Part shown: piece after piece, positions 1 to 5,969 of the stretch | How the letters are laid out: each line of letters begins with the position of its first letter | Position numbering within the stretch: the stretch's first letter is position 1 | Source: Proteiniphilum sp. | GTDB lineage: Bacteria; Bacteroidota; Bacteroidia; Bacteroidales; Dysgonomonadaceae | DNA: 8,189 nucleotides | Direction of reading: 5' to 3' | Assembly (NCBI GenBank): GCA_031255275.1 | Contig: JAIRSV010000073.1 | Span: 1-8,189, forward strand | Made by a program: the position numbers and the translations under genes | Notes under the pieces: generated by a model | Databases searched by the model: none | What the model was told of the DNA's origin: nothing | Seen by the model: the letters and a program-made list of their open reading frames with translations, nothing else

Positions 1-17
1 CGCCGGAGCGGCAAAGT

Positions 18-64
18 TGTCTGAACTGTGATTCTTTTGATTTACGTGATTCACATGATTTATA
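18..64 (+). repeat. 9-nt periodic TGATTNNNN repeat, copy 1
   Basis: Four consecutive 9-nt units each begin with TGATT: TGATTCTTT (29-37), TGATTTACG (38-46), TGATTCACA (47-55) and TGATTTATA (56-64). They are preceded by GTCTGAACTG (19-28). Bases 19-50 match the reverse complement of 7113-7144 at 29 of 32 positions, and all three differences are C/T transitions that leave the TGATT words intact. This is a dispersed repeat family by direct comparison inside the window. Its function is unknown. Bases 1-17 before it show nothing I can identify. Confidence 0.75.
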
Positions 65-76
65 TAACCAATACAC

Positions 77-300
77 CAAAAACAACTAGCTCGGGGAGCG
101 CCCGAGTGGCAAGGGGCGGGAGCACCCGCCCCGACGAGCGAAAAAGAAAACAGGGCAAGGCTATGCCTTGCCCTGTACATTATATATATGGCCGTCGCGT
201 AGCGACGGTATCATATAAATCAAATAGCTCCGAAATCGTTCGTCGGGGCGGGTGCTCCCGCCCCTTGCCACTCGGGCGCTCCCCGAGCTGGTTGTTTTTG
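77..300. repeat. Nested 60-bp inverted repeat enclosing hairpins (MITE-like or REP-like element)
   Basis: Arms 78-137 and 240-299 are reverse complements over 60 bp with a single T/G mismatch (87 against 290). The outer base pair 77/300 also matches. Each arm contains two smaller palindromes: a 6-bp stem (90-95/101-106, mirrored at 271-276/282-287) and an 8-bp GC stem (113-120/125-132, mirrored at 245-252/257-264). The spacer holds a 12-bp stem with a 3-nt TAT loop (150-161/165-176) and a 7-bp stem with a GTA loop (192-198/202-208). There is no transposase and no convincing ORF; reading frames across it are palindrome-derived. I see no clear target-site duplication. It lies downstream of rsmE, whose transcript would run into it, so it may also act as a 3' RNA structure. 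It could be a non-autonomous mobile element or a nested cluster of REP-like palindromes. Confidence 0.8.
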
Positions 301-320
301 TGAGTCACATCATCACATTA

Positions 321-357
321 TCATTCTTCACGCCCCTGCCGTTGCAGTCGGAATGAC
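321..357. repeat. Small imperfect palindrome in the rsmE 3' flank
   Basis: TCATTC at 321-326 pairs with GAATGA at 351-356 around a GC-rich interior. Read on the minus strand it begins CGTCATTCCGACTGCAACG, a wording that resembles short dispersed repeats common in bacterial intergenic DNA. It sits between the large inverted repeat and the stop codon of rsmE, with no T-tract that would make it a clear intrinsic terminator. Repeat status is inferred because no second copy occurs in this window. Confidence 0.35.
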
Positions 358-390
358 GGTGGGGGTGGGTTGAATAACGCGCAGCCAAAT

Positions 391-1098
391 TCACAGCAGA
401 TTTATCACATGCACCGTATGCAGCGCTACCAGACAAGCTGTTTCCGTCCGGAGCCGCGACTCGCCCAGGGTGACGGGTTCAAAACCGGCAGCAGTCGCCT
501 TTTCTACCTCTTCCCGACTGAAGTCTCCCTCGGGGCCGATGAGGATCAGTACGCTTTCACCCCTTTCGCAGCGCAGCGCCAGCGGCTGCACGGGCAGATC
601 GCAGCAGTGCGCTATATACTTTTTCCCGTCAAACGGCCGGGAGATAATATCATCAAAACCCGTCAACCCGTCAATCTCCGGCAGGAAGGCTTGACGTGAC
701 TGTTTCATCGCCGAAACTGCAATCTTTTCGAGCCGCTCCCGCCTGATCTCCTTTCGCTCTGAGTAGCGGCAGAGGATGGGGGTAATCCTGTCAGTCCCGA
801 TCTCCACGGCCTTTTCCACCAGCCATTCGTTCCGTTCCGCCTGCTTGGTGGGAGCAAAGGCCAGACGGAGACGGTAATTCCGTCCCCCTGATTTCTCTGC
901 GCAGCTCCGGATGTTCACCGTGCACTGCTTCGGGTGAACCTGCACCAGGATACATTCATAAAGGAACCCTTTTCCGTCGGTGACGGTCAGCCGGTCGCCC
1001 TCACGCATACGGAGCGCCTTCGCGCAGTGGAGCGACTCCTTCTCGGGGAGCAGCGGATTCTGCCGGATGTCGGGAGCGTAGAAGAGAGTGTCGGCCAT
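391..1098 (-). CDS. rsmE: 16S rRNA (uracil(1498)-N(3))-methyltransferase RsmE
   Basis: This 235-residue protein matches the RsmE family along its whole length. RsmE is a cytoplasmic SPOUT-fold enzyme that uses S-adenosylmethionine to methylate N3 of U1498 in 16S rRNA, in the decoding region of the 30S subunit. The N-terminal PUA-like part carries the expected His-x4-LR-x3-GD pattern (His24, Leu29-Arg30, Gly34-Asp35). The SPOUT domain follows, with EKAVEIG (95-101), KQSRQ (132-136), the GPEGDF loop (188-193) and the C-terminal LGESRLRTETA knot motif (211-221), which binds the cofactor. The length is normal for Bacteroidota. The ATG lies 13 bp after the stop of the DUF151 gene on the same strand, so the two are probably co-transcribed, with rsmE second. 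No ribosome-binding site is obvious. The stop codon is TGA. Confidence 0.95.
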   Translation of the reverse strand: MADTLFYAPDIRQNPLLPEKESLHCAKALRMREGDRLTVTDGKGFLYECILVQVHPKQCTVNIRSCAEKSGGRNYRLRLAFAPTKQAERNEWLVEKAVEIGTDRITPILCRYSERKEIRRERLEKIAVSAMKQSRQAFLPEIDGLTGFDDIISRPFDGKKYIAHCCDLPVQPLALRCERGESVLILIGPEGDFSREEVEKATAAGFEPVTLGESRLRTETACLVALHTVHVINLL

Positions 1099-1111
1099 AT
1101 ACGCAGAGGTT

Positions 1112-1705
1112 TCAGGATTTATTTTCTCTCCTGTTTATCTCGTCACGCAGGCGGGTTGCCAGTTCATAATTTTCTTCCCTCACCGCGTCGTCGAGGCGAT
1201 TCCTGAGAGCGTCCAGGTGAAGATCCGACAGCCAGCCGTCTTCTCTGACGGGCTTGAGTCTCTTCAGTTCCGGCGAACCTGCAGGCGCCTGTTCATCAAA
1301 GACAATCGCCATTTTTCGCATGATCTCTTCCGTGATGAAGATCGGCGAGCGGGTGCGGAGAGCCAGCGCCACTGCGTCGGAAGTGCGGGAGTCGATGCGA
1401 TATTCCCTGCCGTTTTGCGACAGCAGCAGTTCGGAGAAAAAGGCCCCGTCATCAAACTTGTGGATCAAAACTTCCAGCAATTCGACACCCAGTTCACGCC
1501 ACACGGTACACATCAGGTCGTGCGAAAGGGGTCTGGGAGGAGCTATACCCTCCATTACGATGGCGATAGACTGCGCTTCGGGCGTACCGATGACTATCGG
1601 TAGCCGGCGGATGCCGTTTTCTTCTGCAAAGATGAGCGCATAAGCGCCTGCCTGTACCTGGCTGAATGAGATTCCCAGTACGGATAATTTGATTTTTTTT
1701 GACAC
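1112..1705 (-). CDS. DUF151 bifunctional nuclease-like protein with C-terminal UVR motif
   Basis: The protein has 197 residues from the chosen GTG at 1705. Residues 3-130 form a DUF151 (bifunctional nuclease, BFN) domain with the conserved RRLPIVIGTPEAQSIA block (33-48) and YRIDSRTSDAVALALR block (101-116). Plant BFN members are reported to have DNase and RNase activity; the role of bacterial members is poorly established. A linker leads to a UvrB/UvrC-type UVR motif at about 164-195 (LDALRNRLDDAVREENYELA core), a helical hairpin used for protein contacts in nucleotide excision repair. I chose GTG because MSKKIKLSVLGIS matches the usual family N-terminus. An in-frame TTG at 1735 would add ten residues of unlikely sequence. 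The gene is followed by rsmE after 13 bp, so the likely operon is DUF151-rsmE. Expression probably starts from a box near 1880-1887, giving a long leader. Confidence 0.87.
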   Translation of the reverse strand: MSKKIKLSVLGISFSQVQAGAYALIFAEENGIRRLPIVIGTPEAQSIAIVMEGIAPPRPLSHDLMCTVWRELGVELLEVLIHKFDDGAFFSELLLSQNGREYRIDSRTSDAVALALRTRSPIFITEEIMRKMAIVFDEQAPAGSPELKRLKPVREDGWLSDLHLDALRNRLDDAVREENYELATRLRDEINRRENKS

Positions 1706-1879
1706 TGTCGATTCTTTTTTTCTGATTAAAAACAACTTTTAAAATGTAATGAACGGCCGGGTGAAAGACCTGACGTCTTCTGATCTGTCCCGGGGCGTTG
1801 TATCGTTAGATTAGGCTGACAGGCGGGGATTCACCCCGTTTTCACCCCGTTTTGCGTATGCTGTAAATTTTTCGCGCAA
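1706..1879 (-). promoter_or_regulatory. Long structured 5' leader of the DUF151-rsmE operon
   Basis: If transcription starts just below the 1880-1887 box, the leader is about 165-170 nt. It contains an 11-bp tandem duplication (1830-1840 and 1841-1851, TTCACCCCGTT on the plus strand). A short stem, CGGGG (1824-1828) against CCCCG (1834-1838), is present, and the second CCCCG copy at 1845-1849 could replace the first in that pairing. A further GC block near 1788-1796 and CTGTC/GACAG-type complementarity are also seen. None of this matches a riboswitch class that I can confirm. Confidence 0.35.
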
Positions 1880-1887
1880 CAAAGATA
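1880..1887 (-). promoter_or_regulatory. Bacteroidota-type -7 box (TATCTTTG) for DUF151-rsmE
   Basis: Read on the minus strand this is TATCTTTG, an exact match to the Bacteroidota primary-sigma consensus TAnnTTTG. It lies upstream of the DUF151 gene in the right orientation. A TTG-type -33 element at the usual spacing is not evident, so the call rests on the -7 box alone. Confidence 0.5.
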
Positions 1888-2134
1888 TATCAAAAAAATT
1901 TTCTATCATCTCACTTCCTCCACCTTCTTTCACAGAATCTCCGGTTATTTAGAGATCCTCTCATCCTGCGCTTGCCGCCGGATAAGTACCGGCCGGACAG
2001 GTTGACAGGCGAAGGAACCGTTATACGGAGGAAGAGTCCCCGCATGATGTCTCTTCCGGGAATCATCCGTGTATCCGGGCGGGTTGGGAGAAAGAAAATT
2101 TCACTGTCGTGCATGTGATTTAAGAAAAAAGATG
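1888..2134. other. Intergenic stretch without a supported gene
   Basis: This region lies between the putative DUF151 promoter and the tRNA-His promoter. A 67-codon minus-strand frame (2114-1911) crosses it but looks like chance coding: it is Arg-rich and has no recognisable family or motif. The only structure seen is GGAAGAG pairing with CTCTTCC around the segment near 2031-2068, plus several CCGG-rich words near 1976-2000. A small RNA cannot be excluded but is not supported. Confidence 0.4.
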
Positions 2135-2142
2135 TACCTTTA
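2135..2142 (+). promoter_or_regulatory. -7 box (TACCTTTA) for tRNA-His
   Basis: TACCTTTA matches TAnnTTTG at all but the last base and lies about 19 nt before the tRNA. That spacing fits a transcription start a few bases upstream of the mature 5' end. No clear -33 element is visible. Confidence 0.5.
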
Positions 2143-2161
2143 CGCTCGCTTTTTGAAAATG

Positions 2162-2235
2162 GTGGATGTAGCTCAGCCGGTTAGAGCGTCGGATTGTGGT
2201 TCCGAAGGTCGCGGGTTCGAGCCCCGTTTTCCACC
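2162..2235 (+). tRNA. tRNA-His (anticodon GTG)
   Basis: This folds as a full cloverleaf. The acceptor is 2162-2168 with 2228-2234, the D-stem is GCTC/GAGC, and the anticodon stem is TCGGA/TCCGA around a TTGTGGT loop with anticodon GTG. The T-stem is GCGGG (2211-2215) with CCCGT (2223-2227) around the loop TTCGAGC. The base before the acceptor (2161) is G and the discriminator (2235) is C, which gives the G-1:C73 pair that identifies histidine tRNA. The acceptor has a T-T mismatch at pair 6 and a G-T wobble at pair 7. CCA is not encoded and must be added enzymatically. It decodes CAC and CAU. A terminator follows directly, so it is a single-tRNA unit. Confidence 0.97.
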
Positions 2236-2286
2236 CGAATGTCACACTTAAAGTGAGTTTTTTCAATTTGTTTTTTTTAAAGGAGG

Positions 2287-2317
2287 CTGCCTCATTTTTT
2301 GAGGCAGTTTTCTTTTT
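2287..2317 (+). terminator. Intrinsic terminator after tRNA-His
   Basis: A perfect 8-bp stem, CTGCCTCA (2287-2294) with TGAGGCAG (2300-2307), has a T5 loop and is followed by TTTTCTTTTT. It faces the end of the minus-strand methyltransferase gene, but its T-tract only serves plus-strand transcription. Confidence 0.9.
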
Positions 2318-2387
2318 ATCCCGGCGGAACCGGAAGACACGGTGCGTTCCGAACTTCCGACAGTCTGCCGCGGCGGGGGATTCTCCT

Positions 2388-3146
2388 TTATTTTATCAGC
2401 CGGCGACGGAACTCCGCACAGATTATTGCCGTGGCTGCGGCTACGTTCAATGATTCGGAGGAGGCTCTTCCTGCGGGGAAATTCGGGATAAGGAGCTTTT
2501 TACCGATCAGCTTTTCCGTTTCGCTGCCGATTCCCCTGCCTTCGCTTCCCATCACAATGAGGCCGTTGCCCGAAAGCGTTGCCGAATAGAGATTCTCACC
2601 TTCCAGAAATGTCCCGTAGACGGGGCAGTGCGACCACTGCTGCAGGAAGCCGGCGAGACCGGTATAAATTACTTTCACCCGGGCTATGGCGCCCATAGTG
2701 GCCTGTATGGTTTTGGGATTGAAGACGTCAGCTGTGTCGGGCGAGCAGATGATGTGTTCGATGCCAAACCAGTCTGCTGTACGGACTATGGCGCCAACGT
2801 TGCCCGGATCCCGGATTCCGTCGAGCGCGAGGCAGAGCTGTCTGCCGGGATCGATTTCTTCGATATTCTGCGCCGGTCGGTAGAATACGCCTATGATTTG
2901 CGGCGCCGTTTTCAGGAAGGTAGCTTTTTTTAATTCGCTTTCATCTGCGGCAATGACCTCTTCGGCTGCTAATCCGGGGTGGGCCGACAGGACGGAGGGG
3001 AGCGCTGCGATGAGCCGGCAGCGGCAGGTGCCCAGCAGGTCGAAGACCAGTTTTGTGCCTTCGGCCACGAAGGTGTCGTGTTCGCTGCGGTACTTTTTCT
3101 CGCCTTGCGATTTGATGTATTTTATCCTGTTTTTGCTCAGACTCAT
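2388..3146 (-). CDS. TrmH/SpoU-family RNA 2'-O-methyltransferase
   Basis: This is a 252-residue SPOUT enzyme of the SpoU (TrmH/RlmB) class. These enzymes transfer a methyl group from S-adenosylmethionine to the ribose 2'-OH of tRNA or rRNA. The N-terminal 90 residues resemble the substrate-binding domain that precedes the catalytic domain in RlmB-like proteins, including the early KNRIKYIKSQGEKKYR segment. All three SpoU motifs are present: DGIRDPGNVGAIVRTADWFG (109-128) with the catalytic-type Asn-x6-Arg, GSEGRGI (200-206), and the SESLNVAAATAI knot motif (230-241). The exact target cannot be told from sequence; rRNA is more likely given the N-terminal domain. It is transcribed alone, divergently from transketolase, and its 3' end faces the tRNA-His terminator. 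The ATG at 3146 gives a family-like N-terminus. The stop is TAA. Confidence 0.9.
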   Translation of the reverse strand: MSLSKNRIKYIKSQGEKKYRSEHDTFVAEGTKLVFDLLGTCRCRLIAALPSVLSAHPGLAAEEVIAADESELKKATFLKTAPQIIGVFYRPAQNIEEIDPGRQLCLALDGIRDPGNVGAIVRTADWFGIEHIICSPDTADVFNPKTIQATMGAIARVKVIYTGLAGFLQQWSHCPVYGTFLEGENLYSATLSGNGLIVMGSEGRGIGSETEKLIGKKLLIPNFPAGRASSESLNVAAATAIICAEFRRRLIK

Positions 3147-3394
3147 TGCTTATTCTGTTCGTTCACAACGTTTACGTTGTTCTGTCACACCGTTATCTTA
3201 TCCGTTCGATTTGCTGCCGTACGCTGTCTCTGTCGGACTTCGGCCGGGTGACGGCCCGGCAGGGGATGTAAAAGTAATATTATTCCTTTTCGGGTGATGC
3301 TTCGGGTGATGCTGTTTATCATAAAATCCACAAAAGAGCGCCCCAAAAAAACCATTCCGGATAATTATTTCAGCCGGTAAATTAAAAAAAGAGT
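3147..3394. promoter_or_regulatory. Divergent intergenic region between the trmH-like gene and tkt
   Basis: This segment holds the promoters of both divergent genes but no supported ORF. Visible structures are a 6-bp stem ACAACG/CGTTGT (3165-3170/3175-3180), a 6-bp stem GCCGGG/CCCGGC (3243-3248/3255-3260), and a perfect 12-bp tandem duplication TTCGGGTGATGC (3289-3300 and 3301-3312). On the minus strand TACTTTTA (3276-3269) is a possible, weak -7 box for the methyltransferase. Confidence 0.5.
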
Positions 3395-3402
3395 TACCTT
3401 TG
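3395..3402 (+). promoter_or_regulatory. Bacteroidota -7 box (TACCTTTG) for the tkt-rpiB-S41 operon
   Basis: TACCTTTG matches the consensus TAnnTTTG exactly. It is 62 bp upstream of the transketolase ATG, which predicts a leader of roughly 55 nt. The segment before it is A/T-rich (AAATTAAAAAAAG), but a TTG-type -33 element is not obvious. Confidence 0.7.
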
Positions 3403-3463
3403 CGGACAGTATATGTGTTAAACGCATGTGAACTGGATGGCTTTTTATTTTACCGTATTTTTT

Positions 3464-5491
3464 ATGAACGATAACATTTTAATGAACAGTGCGGCCGATA
3501 ATATCCGTATACTTTCGGCTGCGATGGTGGAACGTGCCGGGTCGGGACATCCCGGCGGCGCTATGGGAGGAGCGGATTTTATCAATGTCCTCTTTTCCGA
3601 GTTTCTGGAGTATGATCCGGATGATCCGGACTGGGAGTTGAGAGACCGTTTTTTTCTCGATCCGGGACACATGTCGCCGATGCTTTATTCCGTGCTATGC
3701 CTTAGCGGGAAGTATTCGACGGATGATCTGAAGGTATTCCGGCAGTGGGGCAGTCCCACGCCGGGGCATCCTGAGAGGGATGTGACCCGGGGGGTGGAGA
3801 ATACGTCCGGCCCGCTGGGGCAGGGTCATGCCTATGCCGCCGGGGCTGCTGTTGCGGCCAAATTTCTGAATGTTCGGCTGGGAGGAGTTATGGATCATAC
3901 GATTTACAGCTTTATTTCCGACGGAGGTATCCAGGAGGAGATTTCTCAGGGAACGGGGCGCATTGCCGGCCATTTGGGACTGGATAACCTGATTATGTTT
4001 TACGATTCCAACGGGATACAGCTTTCCACAGTTACCGGTGCGGTTACCGGCGAGGACGTGGCGAAGAAATATGAAGCGTGGAACTGGAAAGTGATTTCCA
4101 TTGATGGCAATAATGTAGAGGAGATCCGCGGTGCGCTGACGGAGGCGAAGGCCGAAAGGCGAAGGCCGACGCTGATCATCGGTAATACGGTGATGGGGCG
4201 TGGTGCGCTGGCGGCTGACGGCTCTTCGTTTGAATCCCGCGTGTCTACGCACGGGCAGCCGCTGAGTGCGGCGGGAGCTGATTTCGGCCGGACGGTCAGG
4301 AATTTGGGCGGTGATCCGGAGGATCCTTTTGTCATTTTCCCCGAGGTCGAAAGGCTTTATGCCGGGCGCAGAGAACTGTTGAGGAAAACGGTGGCGGCAA
4401 AAAGGGCGAGGCTGGCGGACTGGGCGAAGGCTTATCCCGAACTGGCGGAGAAGAAGCGCAGGTGGTTTGCGCGTGAATTGCCGCCTGTTGACTGGGCGTC
4501 TATCCGGCAGAAACCGGGTATTGCTACCCGTGCGGCTTCGGCGGCGGTGCTGGGTGAACTGGCCCGGCAGGTGGATAATATGGTAGTGGCGTCAGCAGAC
4601 CTTTCCAATTCGGACAGGACGGATGGCTTTTTGAAGTATACGAAGGCGCTGACGAGAGATGATTTTTCGGGAGCATTTCTTCAGGCAGGGGTTTGCGAGT
4701 TTACCATGTCATGCCTCTGCATCGGGATGAGTTTGCACGGAGGGGTTATTCCTGCCTGCGGGACGTTCTTTGTCTTCTCCGACTACATGAAGCCGGCCGT
4801 CCGGGTAGCTGCGCTGATGGGGACGCCGGTCATTTTTATCTGGACGCATGATGCCTTTCGCGTAGGGGAAGACGGGCCTACGCACCAGCCGGTGGAGCAG
4901 GAAGCGCAAATACGCCTGATGGAAAAACTGCAGAATCACCGGGGCAGAAATTCCATGCTGGTACTCCGTCCCGCTGACGCTGATGAGACGACTGTTGCGT
5001 GGAAAATGGCGATGGAAAACGGTGATACGCCGACCGGACTGATCCTCTCCCGTCAGAACATCAAAGACCTTCCGGCGAAGGGCGAATCGCGTTTCGACGA
5101 GGCGCTGTACGCGGAAAGGGGAGCCTATATCGTGCAGGATGACGCGGATTATGATGTGATTCTGCTCGCTTCAGGCTCAGAGGTGGCTACTCTGGTGGAG
5201 GGGGCCGGTCTGCTGCGCGCTGACGGAGTAAGGGTACGTATCGTATCCGTTCCGTCGGAGGGACTCTTCAGGGCACAGTCTCCCGAATACCGGGAGGCGG
5301 TATTGCCCCGGGGGAAAAGGAAGTTCGGCCTCACCGCGGGACTCCCTGTCACCCTGGAAGGGCTGGTCGGTTCCGACGGATCGGTCTGGGGAATGAGTTC
5401 CTTCGGATTTTCCGCTCCCTACGGGACGCTCGACGAGAAGCTGGGATTCACCGGCAGGAATGTTTATGAGCAGGTGAAGAAATTGTTGTAA
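3464..5491 (+). CDS. tkt: Transketolase
   Basis: This 675-residue cytoplasmic enzyme of the non-oxidative pentose phosphate pathway uses thiamine diphosphate and a divalent metal to move two-carbon ketol units between xylulose-5-phosphate, ribose-5-phosphate and erythrose-4-phosphate. Visible motifs are SGHPGG (27-32, His29), GHP (101-103), GPLGQG (116-121) and the thiamine diphosphate motif from SDGG (152-155) to DSN (181-183). The central pyrimidine-binding domain has the cofactor-activating Glu412 in AGVCEF. A C-terminal domain with ASGSEV and SVPSEG follows. The first Gly of the usual GDG is Ser, and the second half of the protein is worded as in Bacteroidota enzymes. I start at ATG 3464, where MNDNILMNSAADNIRIL fits the family; a GTG at 3428 would add 12 hydrophobic residues. 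It is the first gene of the operon, and rpiB begins 2 bp after its TAA. Confidence 0.96.
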   Translation: MNDNILMNSAADNIRILSAAMVERAGSGHPGGAMGGADFINVLFSEFLEYDPDDPDWELRDRFFLDPGHMSPMLYSVLCLSGKYSTDDLKVFRQWGSPTPGHPERDVTRGVENTSGPLGQGHAYAAGAAVAAKFLNVRLGGVMDHTIYSFISDGGIQEEISQGTGRIAGHLGLDNLIMFYDSNGIQLSTVTGAVTGEDVAKKYEAWNWKVISIDGNNVEEIRGALTEAKAERRRPTLIIGNTVMGRGALAADGSSFESRVSTHGQPLSAAGADFGRTVRNLGGDPEDPFVIFPEVERLYAGRRELLRKTVAAKRARLADWAKAYPELAEKKRRWFARELPPVDWASIRQKPGIATRAASAAVLGELARQVDNMVVASADLSNSDRTDGFLKYTKALTRDDFSGAFLQAGVCEFTMSCLCIGMSLHGGVIPACGTFFVFSDYMKPAVRVAALMGTPVIFIWTHDAFRVGEDGPTHQPVEQEAQIRLMEKLQNHRGRNSMLVLRPADADETTVAWKMAMENGDTPTGLILSRQNIKDLPAKGESRFDEALYAERGAYIVQDDADYDVILLASGSEVATLVEGAGLLRADGVRVRIVSVPSEGLFRAQSPEYREAVLPRGKRKFGLTAGLPVTLEGLVGSDGSVWGMSSFGFSAPYGTLDEKLGFTGRNVYEQVKKLL

Positions 5492-5493
5492 AC

Positions 5494-5949
5494 ATGTCAC
5501 TGTTCGATCATACGGAAAAACCCATAGGGCTGGCCTCCGATCATGCGGGCTACCGGGTAAAGCAGTTCGTTGCCAGAGTGCTTGAAGAGAGGGGGATTCC
5601 CCTCAGAGACTTCGGAACTTACTCCGAAGAGAGCTGCGACTATCCCGATTTTGCCCACCCCCTGGCCCATGCCGTGGAAGAAGGCGTATGTTACCCGGGC
5701 GTGGCCTCCTGCGGAACGGGAACCGGCATCAGCATTGCACTGAACAAGCATCAGGGAGTCCGCGCCGCTTTGTGCTGGACTCCCGAAGTGGCCTTTCTGG
5801 CGCGGGCGCATAACGATGCTAACGTGCTCGTGCTCCCGGGCAGGCTGTTGGGCGAGGAGAAGATATATGAGATCCTGGTGATGTTTCTGAATACGCCTTT
5901 CGAAGGAGGCCGGCACGGGAGAAGGGTCAGCAAAATACCGTGCAGATAA
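5494..5949 (+). CDS. rpiB: Ribose-5-phosphate isomerase B
   Basis: This 151-residue RpiB/LacAB-family isomerase interconverts ribose-5-phosphate and ribulose-5-phosphate in the pentose phosphate pathway. It shares no fold with RpiA. Diagnostic segments are ASDHAGY (14-20, with the substrate-contacting Asp and His), the DYPDFA segment (49-54), and SCGTGTGISIALNK (72-85), which carries the catalytic-type Cys73. ARAHNDANVLVLPGR (103-117) contains His106 and Asn107. The length is usual for the family. The ATG lies 2 bp after the transketolase stop, which indicates translational coupling. The pair makes metabolic sense because the isomerase supplies the aldose substrate used by transketolase. The stop codon overlaps the earliest possible start of the next gene. 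A role as an allose-6-phosphate isomerase is possible for RpiB proteins but less likely here. Confidence 0.95.
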   Translation: MSLFDHTEKPIGLASDHAGYRVKQFVARVLEERGIPLRDFGTYSEESCDYPDFAHPLAHAVEEGVCYPGVASCGTGTGISIALNKHQGVRAALCWTPEVAFLARAHNDANVLVLPGRLLGEEKIYEILVMFLNTPFEGGRHGRRVSKIPCR

Positions 5950-5969
5950 ATTACCCGCTCAACATGCGA

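Noticed and set aside
77..300. CRISPR array or attachment site
   Set aside because: The repeats are inverted and contiguous, with no regularly spaced direct repeats with unique spacers. There is no integrase or cas gene nearby.
28..303. 91-codon plus-strand ORF across the inverted repeat
   Set aside because: It is translated palindromic repeat DNA with Arg/Gly/Ser-rich low-complexity residues and no family similarity. Open frames arise easily in GC-rich inverted repeats.
1706..1880. Cobalamin, FMN or other known riboswitch in the DUF151 leader
   Set aside because: The GGGGTGAATCCCCGCC wording superficially resembles parts of such aptamers, but the required flanking conserved boxes are not recognisable and the downstream genes do not fit.
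1911..2114. 67-codon minus-strand ORF
   Set aside because: It is Arg-rich with no recognisable motif, runs into the putative DUF151 promoter region and has no convincing start signal.
3428..3463. GTG start giving a 12-residue hydrophobic extension of transketolase
   Set aside because: The family N-terminus begins at the ATG at 3464. A hydrophobic leader makes no sense for a cytoplasmic enzyme.
3695..4252. 185-codon minus-strand ORF inside tkt
   Set aside because: It is a shadow frame of a fully conserved transketolase coding sequence and has no family features of its own.
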